Shown: positions 28,402-37,559 of the stretch, one piece after another
Position numbering within the stretch: position 1 is the first letter of the stretch
How the letters are laid out: every line of letters starts with the position of its first letter
Assembly: GCA_002428985.1 (NCBI GenBank)
Contig: DIYL01000002.1
Span: 124,001 to 188,000, forward strand
Direction of reading: 5' to 3'
Source of the DNA: Anaerolineales bacterium UBA6055
GTDB lineage: Bacteria; Chloroflexota; Anaerolineae; Aggregatilineales; Phototrophicaceae
Length of the DNA stretch: 64,000 bases
Program-made: the position numbers and the translations under genes
Notes under the pieces: generated by a model
Seen by the model: the letters and a program-made list of their open reading frames with translations, nothing else
The model's database searches: none
Told to the model about the DNA's origin: nothing

Positions 28402-29367
28402 CTAACTACCAGCCTCTTCAGTAGTTGCCGGATCTGGTTCTTCGGTGGTATCTGGCTCAGCCTCCTCAGTTTCTACGGGTTCAGGTGCTTCTGTCTCAAC
28501 CGGTTCGGTTTCATCGGTTGCAGTTGATTCAACTTGCTCTGTCTCAACAGGTTGAGGTTCTTCTGCATCACTTGATTCAGGCGCTTCGGTCTCAATTGGC
28601 TCAGCATCTTCGGTTTCTACAGGTTCGGTCTCTTCTGCATCACCCTGCTCAGATTCTTCTGTTTCAATAGGATCAGGTTCTTCTGTTATTGCGGGACTAG
28701 CAGATTGTGCCTCGGTATCTTCTTCTGACTCCTCAGATGCTTCCGAGTCAGCTTCTTCAGTGATTGCGATTTCAGCCTCGTCAGTTGATTCTGGTGCAAC
28801 TTGCGGTTCTTCTGTAGCGATAGGTTCAACGGTCTCTGCACCAGAAGGAATAGTCAACACATCATAGCGAATCAAGTAGGAAAACACACCGAATGTCGCT
28901 GTAATCAACCACAATACCAGCGTCAAACGCATGACGGGTTTTGCACGCTTCCACCAATACTTTGTAAAGTTAGTTTCACCACGTTTTTTAGCAGCGGCTA
29001 CTGCACTATCTTCTCGCAACATATTAATCACAATAATGATAGCCAGCACTTGTGCAGGAAAACCAAATAACGCATGGACAGTTGGCATCAAATAGCGGAA
29101 ATTATCAGGTTGGCTGCCGATGTTATCCACAACATCAAATTGATAAGCAACGACCATCAATGCCAGAATCAGAATTGTATTTACAACAGTAATCGTAATC
29201 ATCGTCCACTTATGTGCTGGGCGATGCCTTCCACTCCGCGCAAAATACCAGCCTGCTAACATCCCTGGAATAATCAGCAAGAGGTAGGCAATTAAGGTCA
29301 AATCTGTTGCCAGACTTGCCCCAGTACCCAAAAAGCCAGTTGGTTCTAAATAAATATTCATGAGCAA
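28402..29367 (-). CDS. DUF420-like membrane protein with a long acidic Glu/Thr/Pro tail
   Basis: 321 residues. Residues 20-170 contain four hydrophobic spans with histidines in the pattern RHRPAHKWTM and later TVHALFG, similar to the DUF420/YozB-type membrane proteins. Residues 175-321 are low-complexity, made of imperfect (E/V)-E-T-E-(E/A)-P-type units with no charge balance (almost no Lys or Arg). The tail would extend from the membrane as a disordered, strongly negative brush. It lies between GT-C-like paralogs 2 and 3 on the same strand, 96 bp after paralog 3. The family assignment is tentative. Confidence 0.65.
   Translation of the reverse strand: MLMNIYLEPTGFLGTGASLATDLTLIAYLLLIIPGMLAGWYFARSGRHRPAHKWTMITITVVNTILILALMVVAYQFDVVDNIGSQPDNFRYLMPTVHALFGFPAQVLAIIIVINMLREDSAVAAAKKRGETNFTKYWWKRAKPVMRLTLVLWLITATFGVFSYLIRYDVLTIPSGAETVEPIATEEPQVAPESTDEAEIAITEEADSEASEESEEDTEAQSASPAITEEPDPIETEESEQGDAEETEPVETEDAEPIETEAPESSDAEEPQPVETEQVESTATDETEPVETEAPEPVETEEAEPDTTEEPDPATTEEAGS
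28405..28845. repeat. Imperfect tandem repeat coding the Glu/Thr/Pro tail
   Basis: About 440 bp of degenerate repeats read on the minus strand as units such as PVETE, EPETE and ATEEP. Codon use varies between units, so selection seems to act on the protein composition rather than on the DNA repeat. Confidence 0.7.
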
Positions 29368-29463
29368 TCCCCTAGATCAGTACGTGAATATACCTTTACA
29401 GTATAAATTGCTCATCAATCTGTGCAACTCGCTCACGTCACACAAACCAACTTGTATGCCCAA

Positions 29464-31248
29464 TTACTCTTCATCAGGCAAATGTGGCGTTACTGTCAGT
29501 AAATCTTCAATATCATATAATCTCGCGACATCATCATTATGAATCGGATCACCATTTCTAAAGAGATCAAGGAGCCATTGCTGAGTCGTCTTCCAATTCT
29601 TAGTTTGCACCTTTTTATGCAATACCAAATAGCGGAAACCATTATCTAGCAACATTTGCATGGATGCTTGCCATTCTTCATTCGCAATTTCTTGATCGTC
29701 CCAAAGAGGCTCGCGTCCACGCATAATCGACAATAATGGAATCGACTTCTGGAAATCATATGACCCGCTTGGTAGACGTGCAATTGAGCCTTCGTTCATT
29801 GGGCGTCTGTGCTGAATTTGCACTACCATGTAATACTTGGATTCTTGACGACCCAATGGCAGATTCACAATATATCCCTCAGGTGACTCATTCAACACAT
29901 GGACATAATCAGGGATTGGCAGAGGGCGTGTTTGGATTGGGAAAATACTTGTGCCGTATAACAACATAACGACCGATAAAGTCAATAAACTAGATTGTTT
30001 CCAGTCTAGTTTTAAATTACGTAAGCGATAGAGTAAACCATACCCAATCAGTACCGAAAGTGGAAACCAGAAAACCAATGCAAAGCGGTACATCCACCTC
30101 AACACAACAACTACAATATTGTCTTGCAGAAAGCGAATTGGAGATAATTGGGTATTGATGACCCGCCCATTCCACATCCATTCCAACCCAAAACTCAGGA
30201 TTAAGAAGACAAACGCCAGAATCACCCAGATATAAACTCGATTATCCACCCGAACCGCATACCATACACCCATCAACGCAAACACAAACGCAACAATGCC
30301 GATATACGGTGTGTCTAGAATAGTAAATTCATTAAACTTCACATATTCATTAGATAGAGAGGCAATACTCTGTACATAATTAATCGGGCGTTCTTCCATC
30401 GGCTTGATATAGTTAACAATATCAATCCCCATGCCCTCGAGTTCACCCTCAACTGCCCCTTCGAGATTGGTGTTGGCTAGCACAGGGTAAAGAATCGGTA
30501 AACCTAACCCAAGCGCAAACACGCCGAAAGTAACAATCCCGATCCAAAATGAACGATACTGCCATAACCGATCCCAGAAAAAGACCAGCGCCACATAGCC
30601 ACCGCCTAGCAACATTGCAAAAATACCAATTTTTAAGTTGATATAGACGCTGAATACAAACAAAATAGCCGCTAATAACATCAAGAGGATAATTTTGCGC
30701 GTAGAGGTTTTGCCTTTTGTCTGCTCAATAGTATAGGCATATACCAACATGAAAAACGGTATCCATTCCATTGATCCCGTCAGAGGTTGTGGCAACGCAA
30801 TCTGCAACATCGCGGAACCGAATGCAAAAAATGCACCACTCGTCCATGCCGCAATTCGATTTTTGAACAACCATAAACAAAACAAGTACATCCCATAGGC
30901 TTTGAGTAGTGTACCCAAAAGAATCGTCAAGTTATAAGCTAGTGGTTCGCCAAATGCCTGATAGAGAGGTATCCATATCGGTAGACGTGTCCAGCGCGGT
31001 GGGAATAAAGTGATATCTAAACCATTTGGCGCGAACATGAAGGGCGTAAGATTAATATTATAGCCATTTTCAAATGCCGTAATTGCCCACCAGTTCATCC
31101 AAATTGCTTGACTGGTATCCGCATTCTTCATCGGGATATGATCGTGCATCACAAACACAAGCGGATAAGTCATAATAACTAGCGTCACGAGATACAATAG
31201 AATAGGTAATGCATCTTGGCGTAGTCTATGGTTCAGTTGATTCAGCAT
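29464..31248 (-). CDS. Polytopic membrane protein, GT-C glycosyltransferase-like (paralog 3)
   Basis: 594 residues. The N-terminal cytoplasmic part is short (MLNQLNHRLRQDALP), then the first span and the outside loop ADTSQAIWMNWW. The C-terminal domain has IVNLPLGRQESKYYMV and RPMNEGSIAR. It starts 24 bp after paralog 4, so these two are co-transcribed. The ATG is preceded by GAGTGAG. About ten transmembrane spans are visible. As for the other paralogs, the glycosyltransferase role rests on topology and loop-acid pattern, not on a confirmed match. Confidence 0.75.
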   Translation of the reverse strand: MLNQLNHRLRQDALPILLYLVTLVIMTYPLVFVMHDHIPMKNADTSQAIWMNWWAITAFENGYNINLTPFMFAPNGLDITLFPPRWTRLPIWIPLYQAFGEPLAYNLTILLGTLLKAYGMYLFCLWLFKNRIAAWTSGAFFAFGSAMLQIALPQPLTGSMEWIPFFMLVYAYTIEQTKGKTSTRKIILLMLLAAILFVFSVYINLKIGIFAMLLGGGYVALVFFWDRLWQYRSFWIGIVTFGVFALGLGLPILYPVLANTNLEGAVEGELEGMGIDIVNYIKPMEERPINYVQSIASLSNEYVKFNEFTILDTPYIGIVAFVFALMGVWYAVRVDNRVYIWVILAFVFLILSFGLEWMWNGRVINTQLSPIRFLQDNIVVVVLRWMYRFALVFWFPLSVLIGYGLLYRLRNLKLDWKQSSLLTLSVVMLLYGTSIFPIQTRPLPIPDYVHVLNESPEGYIVNLPLGRQESKYYMVVQIQHRRPMNEGSIARLPSGSYDFQKSIPLLSIMRGREPLWDDQEIANEEWQASMQMLLDNGFRYLVLHKKVQTKNWKTTQQWLLDLFRNGDPIHNDDVARLYDIEDLLTVTPHLPDEE

Positions 31249-31272
31249 AATTATCTCACTCTAAATTTACGG

Positions 31273-33033
31273 CTAGCCAGTATATCCTAAAACCAAATCA
31301 GATAATCTGTAAATTGCGACTTCATCATCTGTGTAAATCGTTGGGTAATCGGCAAAAAGCGGTAACAACCACTCTTGAGGATACTCAATTCGCGATGGTG
31401 TTTGTGGCACAAGCTTATGCACAATCACATAACGGAAGCCATCATCATATAGGGTTTGCATCCCTTCTTGCCACGCCTCAGGAGAAATCACCTGCTCAGA
31501 ATCACCATGGAATACACCTAATACTGGATTAGCATCAATATAATCATGTGCATCTGGTGGTCTACGCGCAATCATACCCTCGATAATTGGACGCTGGTGA
31601 AATCGTTGAATTGACATATAATATTTGGAGTTATGACGACCAAACGGTAAGTCGATAATTGCACCATCTTCTAATTCCCCTAATACGTCTTGGTATGCGG
31701 GACGTGGAGCAGGAGATTGTGGGATCGGGAAAATACTCGTGCCATACAATAACATCGTCACTGCGAGCACCAGCAAGCCCACCTGCGTACGACTCCATGT
31801 CACGCTGCGCAAACGATAATGCAATCCATATCCTATTAAAATCGAGAATGGGAACAAAAATACCAGTGACATCCGCCACGGAAACTTCAATATCTGGAAG
31901 ATAATATTATCTTGGAGTAACCCGTATGGCGTGAAACCAATATCCACAATCTCATACCGAAAGCGTATCTCTAAACCAAGGCTTAATCCCCAGAATATAA
32001 CTGCTAGAAGCCCCCAAATTAAAACAGTGCGTCTAAAACGAATTCCGTACCACAACCCCATGAGTGCAAAAACAATACTAACGATACCAACATGCGACAT
32101 CCCCCAGATATTTTGGAGTTCTAATTGTTCACCGCGTAAGCTTGCGATACTCTGCATATAATTGAATGGATGTCTTATCTCTGCTTTGAGGAACGACATC
32201 ATATCAATGCCACCACGCAAAACGACCCCATCGCTTACGGCATCCTCAAGGTTAGTTGATTGCACAGCAGGTAACAAAATAGGCGTACTAAACCCAATTG
32301 CCGATACACCAAAAACCACCATTGCTAACCAGAACAACGGCAACCGCCACAGCGCATGTGCAATCATTGCCAACGCAATATATCCGCCACCCAACAACAT
32401 CGCAAACAATGCAATTTTCAGATTCATGTAAGCGTTCAACGCAAACAAGAAGCCCGCTAATATCATCAGCCAAACTACACGCCGATGATTGGCTTTACTT
32501 CGGATTGAAGCCACACCAATCATAAACGCTAGCATGAACCAAGGTATCCACTCAGTCGCACCTGTATTCGGTTGTTGTAACGCCATCTGTAGACTTGTCG
32601 CCCCAAACGCGTAAAATACACCTGTTACCCATGCTGCAATACGCTGTTTAAATAGATGCATTCCAACCAAATACATCCCATACGCTTTAAACAAAATACC
32701 GAACATCGCCGTTAGATTAAATGCTAACGGGTCACCAAACAACATATAGAGTGGTATCCAAATCGGCAAACTTGCCCAGCGACGGGGTTGTAAGGTGACA
32801 TCCAAACCATTGGGGTAAAACAACAACGGGCTGTAGTTGATGTCATAGCCATTTTCAACCGTCTCCAGCACCCACCAGTTCTGCCATAATGCCGTATGTG
32901 TATCGACACTATGCATCGGCAAATGGGTCCCCATATTGAACGCAAATGGGTATGTCATCACCATAAAAGTGATGATATACAACAATACCGGCAGTCTGTC
33001 TTGGCGTATACGCTGTTGTACCGTAGCTAACAT
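31273..33033 (-). CDS. Polytopic membrane protein, GT-C glycosyltransferase-like (paralog 4)
   Basis: 586 residues from the ATG at 33033, which has AAGGA upstream; an in-frame alternative is at 33054. The outside-loop motif is VDTHTALWQNWW. The C-terminal domain has IIDLPFGRHNSKYYMS and RPIIEGMIAR. It is the first gene of the pair with paralog 3 and divergent from the site-2-type protease. The soluble C-terminus ends with short acidic strands (YTDDEVAIYRLSDLV) that recur in all copies. Confidence 0.75.
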   Translation of the reverse strand: MLATVQQRIRQDRLPVLLYIITFMVMTYPFAFNMGTHLPMHSVDTHTALWQNWWVLETVENGYDINYSPLLFYPNGLDVTLQPRRWASLPIWIPLYMLFGDPLAFNLTAMFGILFKAYGMYLVGMHLFKQRIAAWVTGVFYAFGATSLQMALQQPNTGATEWIPWFMLAFMIGVASIRSKANHRRVVWLMILAGFLFALNAYMNLKIALFAMLLGGGYIALAMIAHALWRLPLFWLAMVVFGVSAIGFSTPILLPAVQSTNLEDAVSDGVVLRGGIDMMSFLKAEIRHPFNYMQSIASLRGEQLELQNIWGMSHVGIVSIVFALMGLWYGIRFRRTVLIWGLLAVIFWGLSLGLEIRFRYEIVDIGFTPYGLLQDNIIFQILKFPWRMSLVFLFPFSILIGYGLHYRLRSVTWSRTQVGLLVLAVTMLLYGTSIFPIPQSPAPRPAYQDVLGELEDGAIIDLPFGRHNSKYYMSIQRFHQRPIIEGMIARRPPDAHDYIDANPVLGVFHGDSEQVISPEAWQEGMQTLYDDGFRYVIVHKLVPQTPSRIEYPQEWLLPLFADYPTIYTDDEVAIYRLSDLVLGYTG

Positions 33034-33170
33034 AAATTCCTTAGAGATAGTCACACTGATGCTTCATCTTACCTGTATTTAAATCGTTAGCCTATGTTCT
33101 CCTCACACCAGTTTGTATTCTCATGAATTCTATGGTTCAATTCGGGTACTATTTTCTATTGGAGTTAGCA

Positions 33171-34514
33171 ATGCTACACGAATCTGCATCCACCCCATCC
33201 GACGACCCCATACCAGTAGTCAAACAAGCCGAAGATACACCTGATCCAACTGAAGCCAAAATGCAAATTGGACTTGATTGCCTCGAACAAGTGATGGATA
33301 TTCACGAACAAGTTTTCCCACAGTGGGATGACATTCGCCTTGAAGACCGTGCCATTATCATACAAGGTGATGTCGATTATCTGATGACGGTCCAGGGGCA
33401 CTTGATAATAGACTCAGAAACAGCCTACCAACGCTTAGATGACTTATTATCTGAACATAATCTGACAGCATTATTTCGCGAACAAATCACACGCGATGGC
33501 AAGCGTCATCATCAGGTTATCTTATTAGATGGACGACTCCAGCAACCCAAACAACCATCGCCAATCCCTAATATTATTTTACTTATTCTGACAATCGTAA
33601 GTTTGCTATACATTGGCACAGCAACCGCCATCGGCGAAATTAGTTTGACAGAGCCCGCTGTTGCCGACCAACTCCGACAAAATCTTATCCCAGAATTTTG
33701 GAGAGGGCTGCCCTACACACTTAGTATTTTGCTCATTCTCGGCAGTCACGAAATGGCACATTGGTTGATGATGCGTAAACATAATGTGGTTGCCAGCTTG
33801 CCCTATTTCATCCCGGGATTTATCTTTAGCCCATTCGGTACTTTTGGCGCGGTCATCGTCACTAAAGGCGCAATTCTCAATCGTAAAGCATTATTCGACA
33901 TCGGCGCATCTGGACCACTCGCTGGACTTATTTTTGCAATCCCCATCCTAATTATTGGGCTTGCCACCTCACCCGTTATTGAAATTACAGGGGGGGCAGT
34001 CGAGGGAAATTCCGTTTTCTATGCCCTCGCTAAAATTGTCTCACTCGGACAGCTCTACCCAACACAGACTCATGATGTCATGCTGAATCAATTTGCATGG
34101 GCAGGATGGACAGGCTTATTTGTTACGGCGCTTAATCTAATACCACTCGGGCAACTCGATGGCGGACACATTCTATACGCTTACTTCGGCGATATCGCCC
34201 GCAAATTCTACTATCCGATCCTAGCAACAGCCTTATTTTTAACATTATTTGTCTCCAGCATTTGGCTTATTCTGCTCATCATGTTGGCTCTCTTGGGTAA
34301 AGTCTACGCCGTCCCATTAGACGACATCACCAAACTCGACTCAATTCGTAAGTCAATCGCCCTATTTATTTTTGCAATTTTTGTACTGATATTCATCCCA
34401 TCCCCCATCACCACACCCGATAATTCAGGTGGTCTTATAGCCAGTATTTTGATCGTTGGGTCATGGCAAATTTTGCGAAGGTTTATTAGCAGATTGCAGT
34501 ATCATATCACTTAA
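33171..34514 (+). CDS. Site-2-type zinc metalloprotease (M50 family)
   Basis: 447 residues from the ATG at 33171, which has GGAG 6 bases upstream; the frame is open from 33123 but without a ribosome site. The first ~125 residues are a soluble cytoplasmic domain, then six to eight spans. The zinc motif HEMAH sits in a span (LGSHEMAHWLMM), and the second motif LNLIPLGQLDGGH supplies the third ligand, as in chloroplast EGY-type and other S2P proteases. Such enzymes cut inside the membrane to release regulators, for example anti-sigma factors. The ECF/anti-sigma pair lies just downstream, convergent. A functional link is only suggested by position. Confidence 0.9.
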   Translation: MLHESASTPSDDPIPVVKQAEDTPDPTEAKMQIGLDCLEQVMDIHEQVFPQWDDIRLEDRAIIIQGDVDYLMTVQGHLIIDSETAYQRLDDLLSEHNLTALFREQITRDGKRHHQVILLDGRLQQPKQPSPIPNIILLILTIVSLLYIGTATAIGEISLTEPAVADQLRQNLIPEFWRGLPYTLSILLILGSHEMAHWLMMRKHNVVASLPYFIPGFIFSPFGTFGAVIVTKGAILNRKALFDIGASGPLAGLIFAIPILIIGLATSPVIEITGGAVEGNSVFYALAKIVSLGQLYPTQTHDVMLNQFAWAGWTGLFVTALNLIPLGQLDGGHILYAYFGDIARKFYYPILATALFLTLFVSSIWLILLIMLALLGKVYAVPLDDITKLDSIRKSIALFIFAIFVLIFIPSPITTPDNSGGLIASILIVGSWQILRRFISRLQYHIT

Positions 34515-34521
34515 AATCACG

Positions 34522-34555
34522 TCGCCTGTGTAGTCTCCTTAAACCACACAGGCGA
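34522..34555. terminator. Bidirectional terminator-like hairpin
   Basis: A perfect 10-bp stem (TCGCCTGTGT with ACACAGGCGA) and a 14-base loop lie between the convergent M50 protease and anti-sigma-like genes. No strong U-run follows on either strand. Confidence 0.6.
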
Positions 34556-34590
34556 TTATCAATCGCAATAATGATTTGCCCTAGGACTGT

Positions 34591-34790
34591 TTATTCTTCA
34601 TCATCCTCGTCCTCATGCTCTTCATCATCCTCGTCCTCATGCTCTTCATCATCCTCGTCTTCATCCCAATCTTCATCGTCATCCTCTTCGTCCCAATCTT
34701 CATCATCCTCGTCTTCATCGTCCTCTTCGTCCCAATCCTCGTCGTCATGTTCATCCCAGTCTTCATCCTCGTCGTATTCATCATCCTCGT
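34591..34790. repeat. Imperfect repeats coding the Asp/Glu tail
   Basis: Degenerate GAT/GAA/GAG/GAC triplet repeats read on the minus strand; two near-identical 24-bp units end the gene. The reverse strand gives spurious Ser-rich open frames. Confidence 0.75.
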
Positions 34791-35748
34791 TTCGACCGTC
34801 ATCAACATCAGTGACTTGATTCGCATCGCCACTATCCCCGGCAGGAACATTAGCTGGTGAGTTTGCGTTATTGTTATCCGATTGTGCAGCTTGAGGATTA
34901 TTATCATTAGCACTTGATGCAGGCTCATTCACAGTATTATTAGGAACAGTTGTTGCTGGGATTGGCTCATTCGGCACAAAAAATGTCTGCCCAGCAATGA
35001 TGAAATCACCCCGCTCGAGACAGTTAGCGGCAAAAATATCATCAAGGGTCGCACCAGACCGCACAGCAATTCCAGAAATTGTGTCGCCAGATTTTACTTG
35101 ATATGTTATCCAGCCTTCTGGTAACACACATCCTTCAGGAGTTGAGGTTAATGTAACAGGTACAGCAGCAGGTCTCTGTACTGAGGATTCGGTGACTGTC
35201 GGTAATAAAGTTTCTGTAGGCTCCTCAGTAGCAGTCGGTTGTGGTGTCTCTGTAGATAGTTCGGTCGGAGTTGGCGACGGTGTTATAGATGGCGTCATTG
35301 TCTGTGTAGCCGTCATAGTAGGCGACGGTGTAGAGGTGATGGTGGCAGTCGGTGTTGCTGTAATTAAAATTTCTGGAGGCGGATTCAAAAAATCCTCATC
35401 GTCTTCACGAAGAATTGCAAAGACTGCAAATCCAACAACCAATATGACAAACACAGCAGCTATCTGCTGAATGGGAAATCGAATCATACGACGTGGCGCC
35501 ACACCACTGGGCACATCGTCGAATTCTTCATCAATAAGCGCATCAATATTTGCAGTCAGCCGTATCATGACATCACTCATCTCAGCTGGTGATGGACGCA
35601 CATCTGAAATCATCGTTCCAAGATCAAGTAACTCGATAATATCATCCGCATATTCCGGATACTCATCCAGAAGATCATTAATTGATTGTCCAGCATTGAT
35701 CCGATCAATGCACGCGTTGAGCACATTTTCAAAATTCATGTATCTCAC
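34591..35748 (-). CDS. Anti-sigma-like membrane protein with LysM domain and acidic tail
   Basis: 385 residues. Residues 1-90 are helical and cytoplasmic. A single span lies near 98-115 (AAVFVILVVGFAVFAIL), then a Thr/Pro-rich linker (about 130-200). A LysM domain at about 215-260 (YQVKSGDTISGIAVRSGATLDDIFAANC) should bind peptidoglycan outside. Residues 320-385 are almost only Asp and Glu with Trp and His. It overlaps the end of the ECF sigma gene by 4 bases (GTGA start; an ATG 9 bases later is possible), the usual layout of a sigma/anti-sigma pair. No zinc-binding HxxxCxxC motif is seen, so the anti-sigma role is inferred from position and topology. Confidence 0.82.
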   Translation of the reverse strand: MRYMNFENVLNACIDRINAGQSINDLLDEYPEYADDIIELLDLGTMISDVRPSPAEMSDVMIRLTANIDALIDEEFDDVPSGVAPRRMIRFPIQQIAAVFVILVVGFAVFAILREDDEDFLNPPPEILITATPTATITSTPSPTMTATQTMTPSITPSPTPTELSTETPQPTATEEPTETLLPTVTESSVQRPAAVPVTLTSTPEGCVLPEGWITYQVKSGDTISGIAVRSGATLDDIFAANCLERGDFIIAGQTFFVPNEPIPATTVPNNTVNEPASSANDNNPQAAQSDNNNANSPANVPAGDSGDANQVTDVDDGRNEDDEYDEDEDWDEHDDEDWDEEDDEDEDDEDWDEEDDDEDWDEDEDDEEHEDEDDEEHEDEDDEE

Positions 35749-36350
35749 TCTTTCAAATAGGTGCGTTTGATAATCTGACGTAACTTCAGCAAAGCACGAT
35801 GTTGTAGCGTTTTGATGGTATTGACATTTTTCTGCATAATATCGGCGGTTTCTTGTATCGATAATTGTTGATCAAACCGCAATAACAGGACTTCCTGCTG
35901 ATCAGCAGAGAGCATCTGTATCGCATTACGGGTCACCCTCCGCCGATCACCCTCTAACAAGTTTTCTTCAGGTGTATTGTCATCCGATTTAAACCACTGA
36001 TCGAGTGTTTCTATTGGCAAGGGTTCAGTCTTGCCATAATGTCGATAAACTTCATTTCGCGCGACTTGGAAAAGCCATGCGCGAACACTCTGCCGTGGAC
36101 CTTTTTTCTTTTTGATAGCTATGACAAATTTTGTAAAAACAGTACTCGTAATATCTTCAGCAATGTGTTGATTACCCACACGCAATCGCACAAACTGGTA
36201 AATAGGATCGAGATATTGACGATACAAATTTGCAACCGCCTGTTTATCCCCACGATATGCTCGCTCGAGCACCATCATATCTTGTGATGGGTCAGGTAAG
36301 ACTAATAAAATCATAGGTAAGTCTGCCATTTTTTTCTGTTGATTTAACAT
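35745..36350 (-). CDS. ECF-type RNA polymerase sigma factor
   Basis: 201 residues with sigma region 2 (LERAYRGDKQAVANLYRQYL...AEDITSTVFTKFV...VRAWLFQVARNEVYRHY) and region 4 (LLLRFDQQLSIQETADIMQK followed by VNTIKTLQHRALLKLR, a helix-turn-helix). The ATG at 36350 is the longest start; ATGs at codons 8 and 13 are alternatives. It is followed by a 4-base overlap with the LysM anti-sigma-like gene, so it probably directs a cell-wall stress response. No gene with a matching promoter could be identified by eye. Confidence 0.92.
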   Translation of the reverse strand: MLNQQKKMADLPMILLVLPDPSQDMMVLERAYRGDKQAVANLYRQYLDPIYQFVRLRVGNQHIAEDITSTVFTKFVIAIKKKKGPRQSVRAWLFQVARNEVYRHYGKTEPLPIETLDQWFKSDDNTPEENLLEGDRRRVTRNAIQMLSADQQEVLLLRFDQQLSIQETADIMQKNVNTIKTLQHRALLKLRQIIKRTYLKE

Positions 36351-36733
36351 GTTTAGCTTATCTCATCTTAGATACAGATAGCAATGTCTTTGGCTTAACA
36401 TGTATATAGAGTTAAAAATCCTCAAAAAGTTTCATCGGATTTGTATAGGTTTTGTATAGCTTCGGCACCTGTTATGATAAAACAGATCTAACCGGCGCAT
36501 GAATGTACCAATGACAGTCAACGGTGACCGTGTGTTAATGCCAGCGCAGGAGATCAATAGTTCTAAATCAGCGAGTACTGATGGGCACTTCCATCAATAA
36601 TTGTGATCTAGCAACAACCAGTGCAAATGTTTATCCTATCTGCCATCTGAGCTGTTCGAAAACAGTGGACAGCAACATAACATCCAGCTACTATTAGGGG
36701 GATTCAGACAGTTTATAGAGATAAGCACCTATT
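36351..36733. other. 383-bp gap with small inverted repeats, no clear gene
   Basis: An AT-rich gap between the ECF sigma gene (minus) and the metallo-beta-lactamase-fold gene (plus). It contains ACGGT-G-ACCGT (36521-36531), a possible protein-binding palindrome, and CTGTT-CGAA-AACAG (36652-36665), a hairpin with a GNRA-like loop. A 33-codon ORF starting at 36499 has no ribosome site and is not called. The promoters of both flanking genes should be here but no pair is convincing. Confidence 0.5.
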
Positions 36734-37477
36734 ATGTATCAAGACTTAGTTCAACTCGCTGATAATATCTGGTTATATCCACGTGATGATAACCTTGAAG
36801 TTGAACAACCCAATATCGGAGCCGTGATTCTAGACGATGCAACTATACTCATTGATGCGGGGAATAGTCCACGTCATGCGCGTGGGATTATGTCGGCACT
36901 CGCCGACATGAATGCGCCACCTGTCGATTACCTGATTTATACACATCATCATTGGGATCATACCTTTGGTGGCATGGTTTATTCTGTGCCGTATATCATT
37001 GCCCATAAAGACTGCGCGACCATCCTAGCAGAATACGAAAAAAAGACATGGAGTGCTTCACATCTACGTGAAGAAATGTATCAAAACCCAAGCCTCAAAG
37101 GGCGCAATAATTCCATTTTAAGCGCGGTATCCGATTGGCGCGGATTCCGTATCAATATGCCCACCATCACCATCACCAGCCACTTATCCCTCTACATCGG
37201 TGGCATGACGTTAGATATTTCACATGTTGGGGGGCGTCATGCATCCGATTCTATTGTCGTCGGCATCCGCGAGCGTAAAGTCGCATTCATTGGTGATTGT
37301 CTATATGCACCACCTGTCCATAGCACTGATGAAGAACAAACTGTCCCGATCAAAGGCAAGGTCTTCAATCGACTATTCGACGAAGGCTACGAGACATTCA
37401 TCGAGGGACACAGCAAACCCCTAAAATCGAAAGACATCCAGCTCGCACTCAAAGGCTTAATTAAATCAGACGATTAG
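36734..37477 (+). CDS. Metallo-beta-lactamase-fold hydrolase
   Basis: 247 residues. The metal motif H71-x-H73-x-D75-H76 (THHHWDHTFGG) is intact, with later ligands in VGGRHASDSIVV and FIGDCLY and the final GHSKPL. The family acts on esters, thioesters or phosphodiesters; the substrate is not evident. No signal peptide is present, so it is cytoplasmic. The ATG has only a weak ribosome site. It may be expressed with the PhyH-type gene 80 bp downstream. Confidence 0.9.
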   Translation: MYQDLVQLADNIWLYPRDDNLEVEQPNIGAVILDDATILIDAGNSPRHARGIMSALADMNAPPVDYLIYTHHHWDHTFGGMVYSVPYIIAHKDCATILAEYEKKTWSASHLREEMYQNPSLKGRNNSILSAVSDWRGFRINMPTITITSHLSLYIGGMTLDISHVGGRHASDSIVVGIRERKVAFIGDCLYAPPVHSTDEEQTVPIKGKVFNRLFDEGYETFIEGHSKPLKSKDIQLALKGLIKSDD

Positions 37478-37559
37478 ATGCAACCATATTTTGCAGAATA
37501 AATACACATCAAGCATAATCTGATATATCAAGTAAATGCATCTAGAGAGGGAAACGCAT

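Noticed and set aside
28425..28670. Plus-strand open frame over the DUF420-like tail
   Set aside because: Shadow of the Glu/Thr/Pro repeat; no ribosome site and composition driven by the repeat.
34571..34819. Plus-strand open frame coding an almost pure Ser protein
   Set aside because: It is the antisense of the Asp/Glu repeat tail of the anti-sigma-like gene; such repeats give open frames on all strands.
36499..36600. Possible 33-codon ORF in the 36351-36733 gap
   Set aside because: No Shine-Dalgarno site, no hydrophobic or repeat pattern, and no way to test conservation here.
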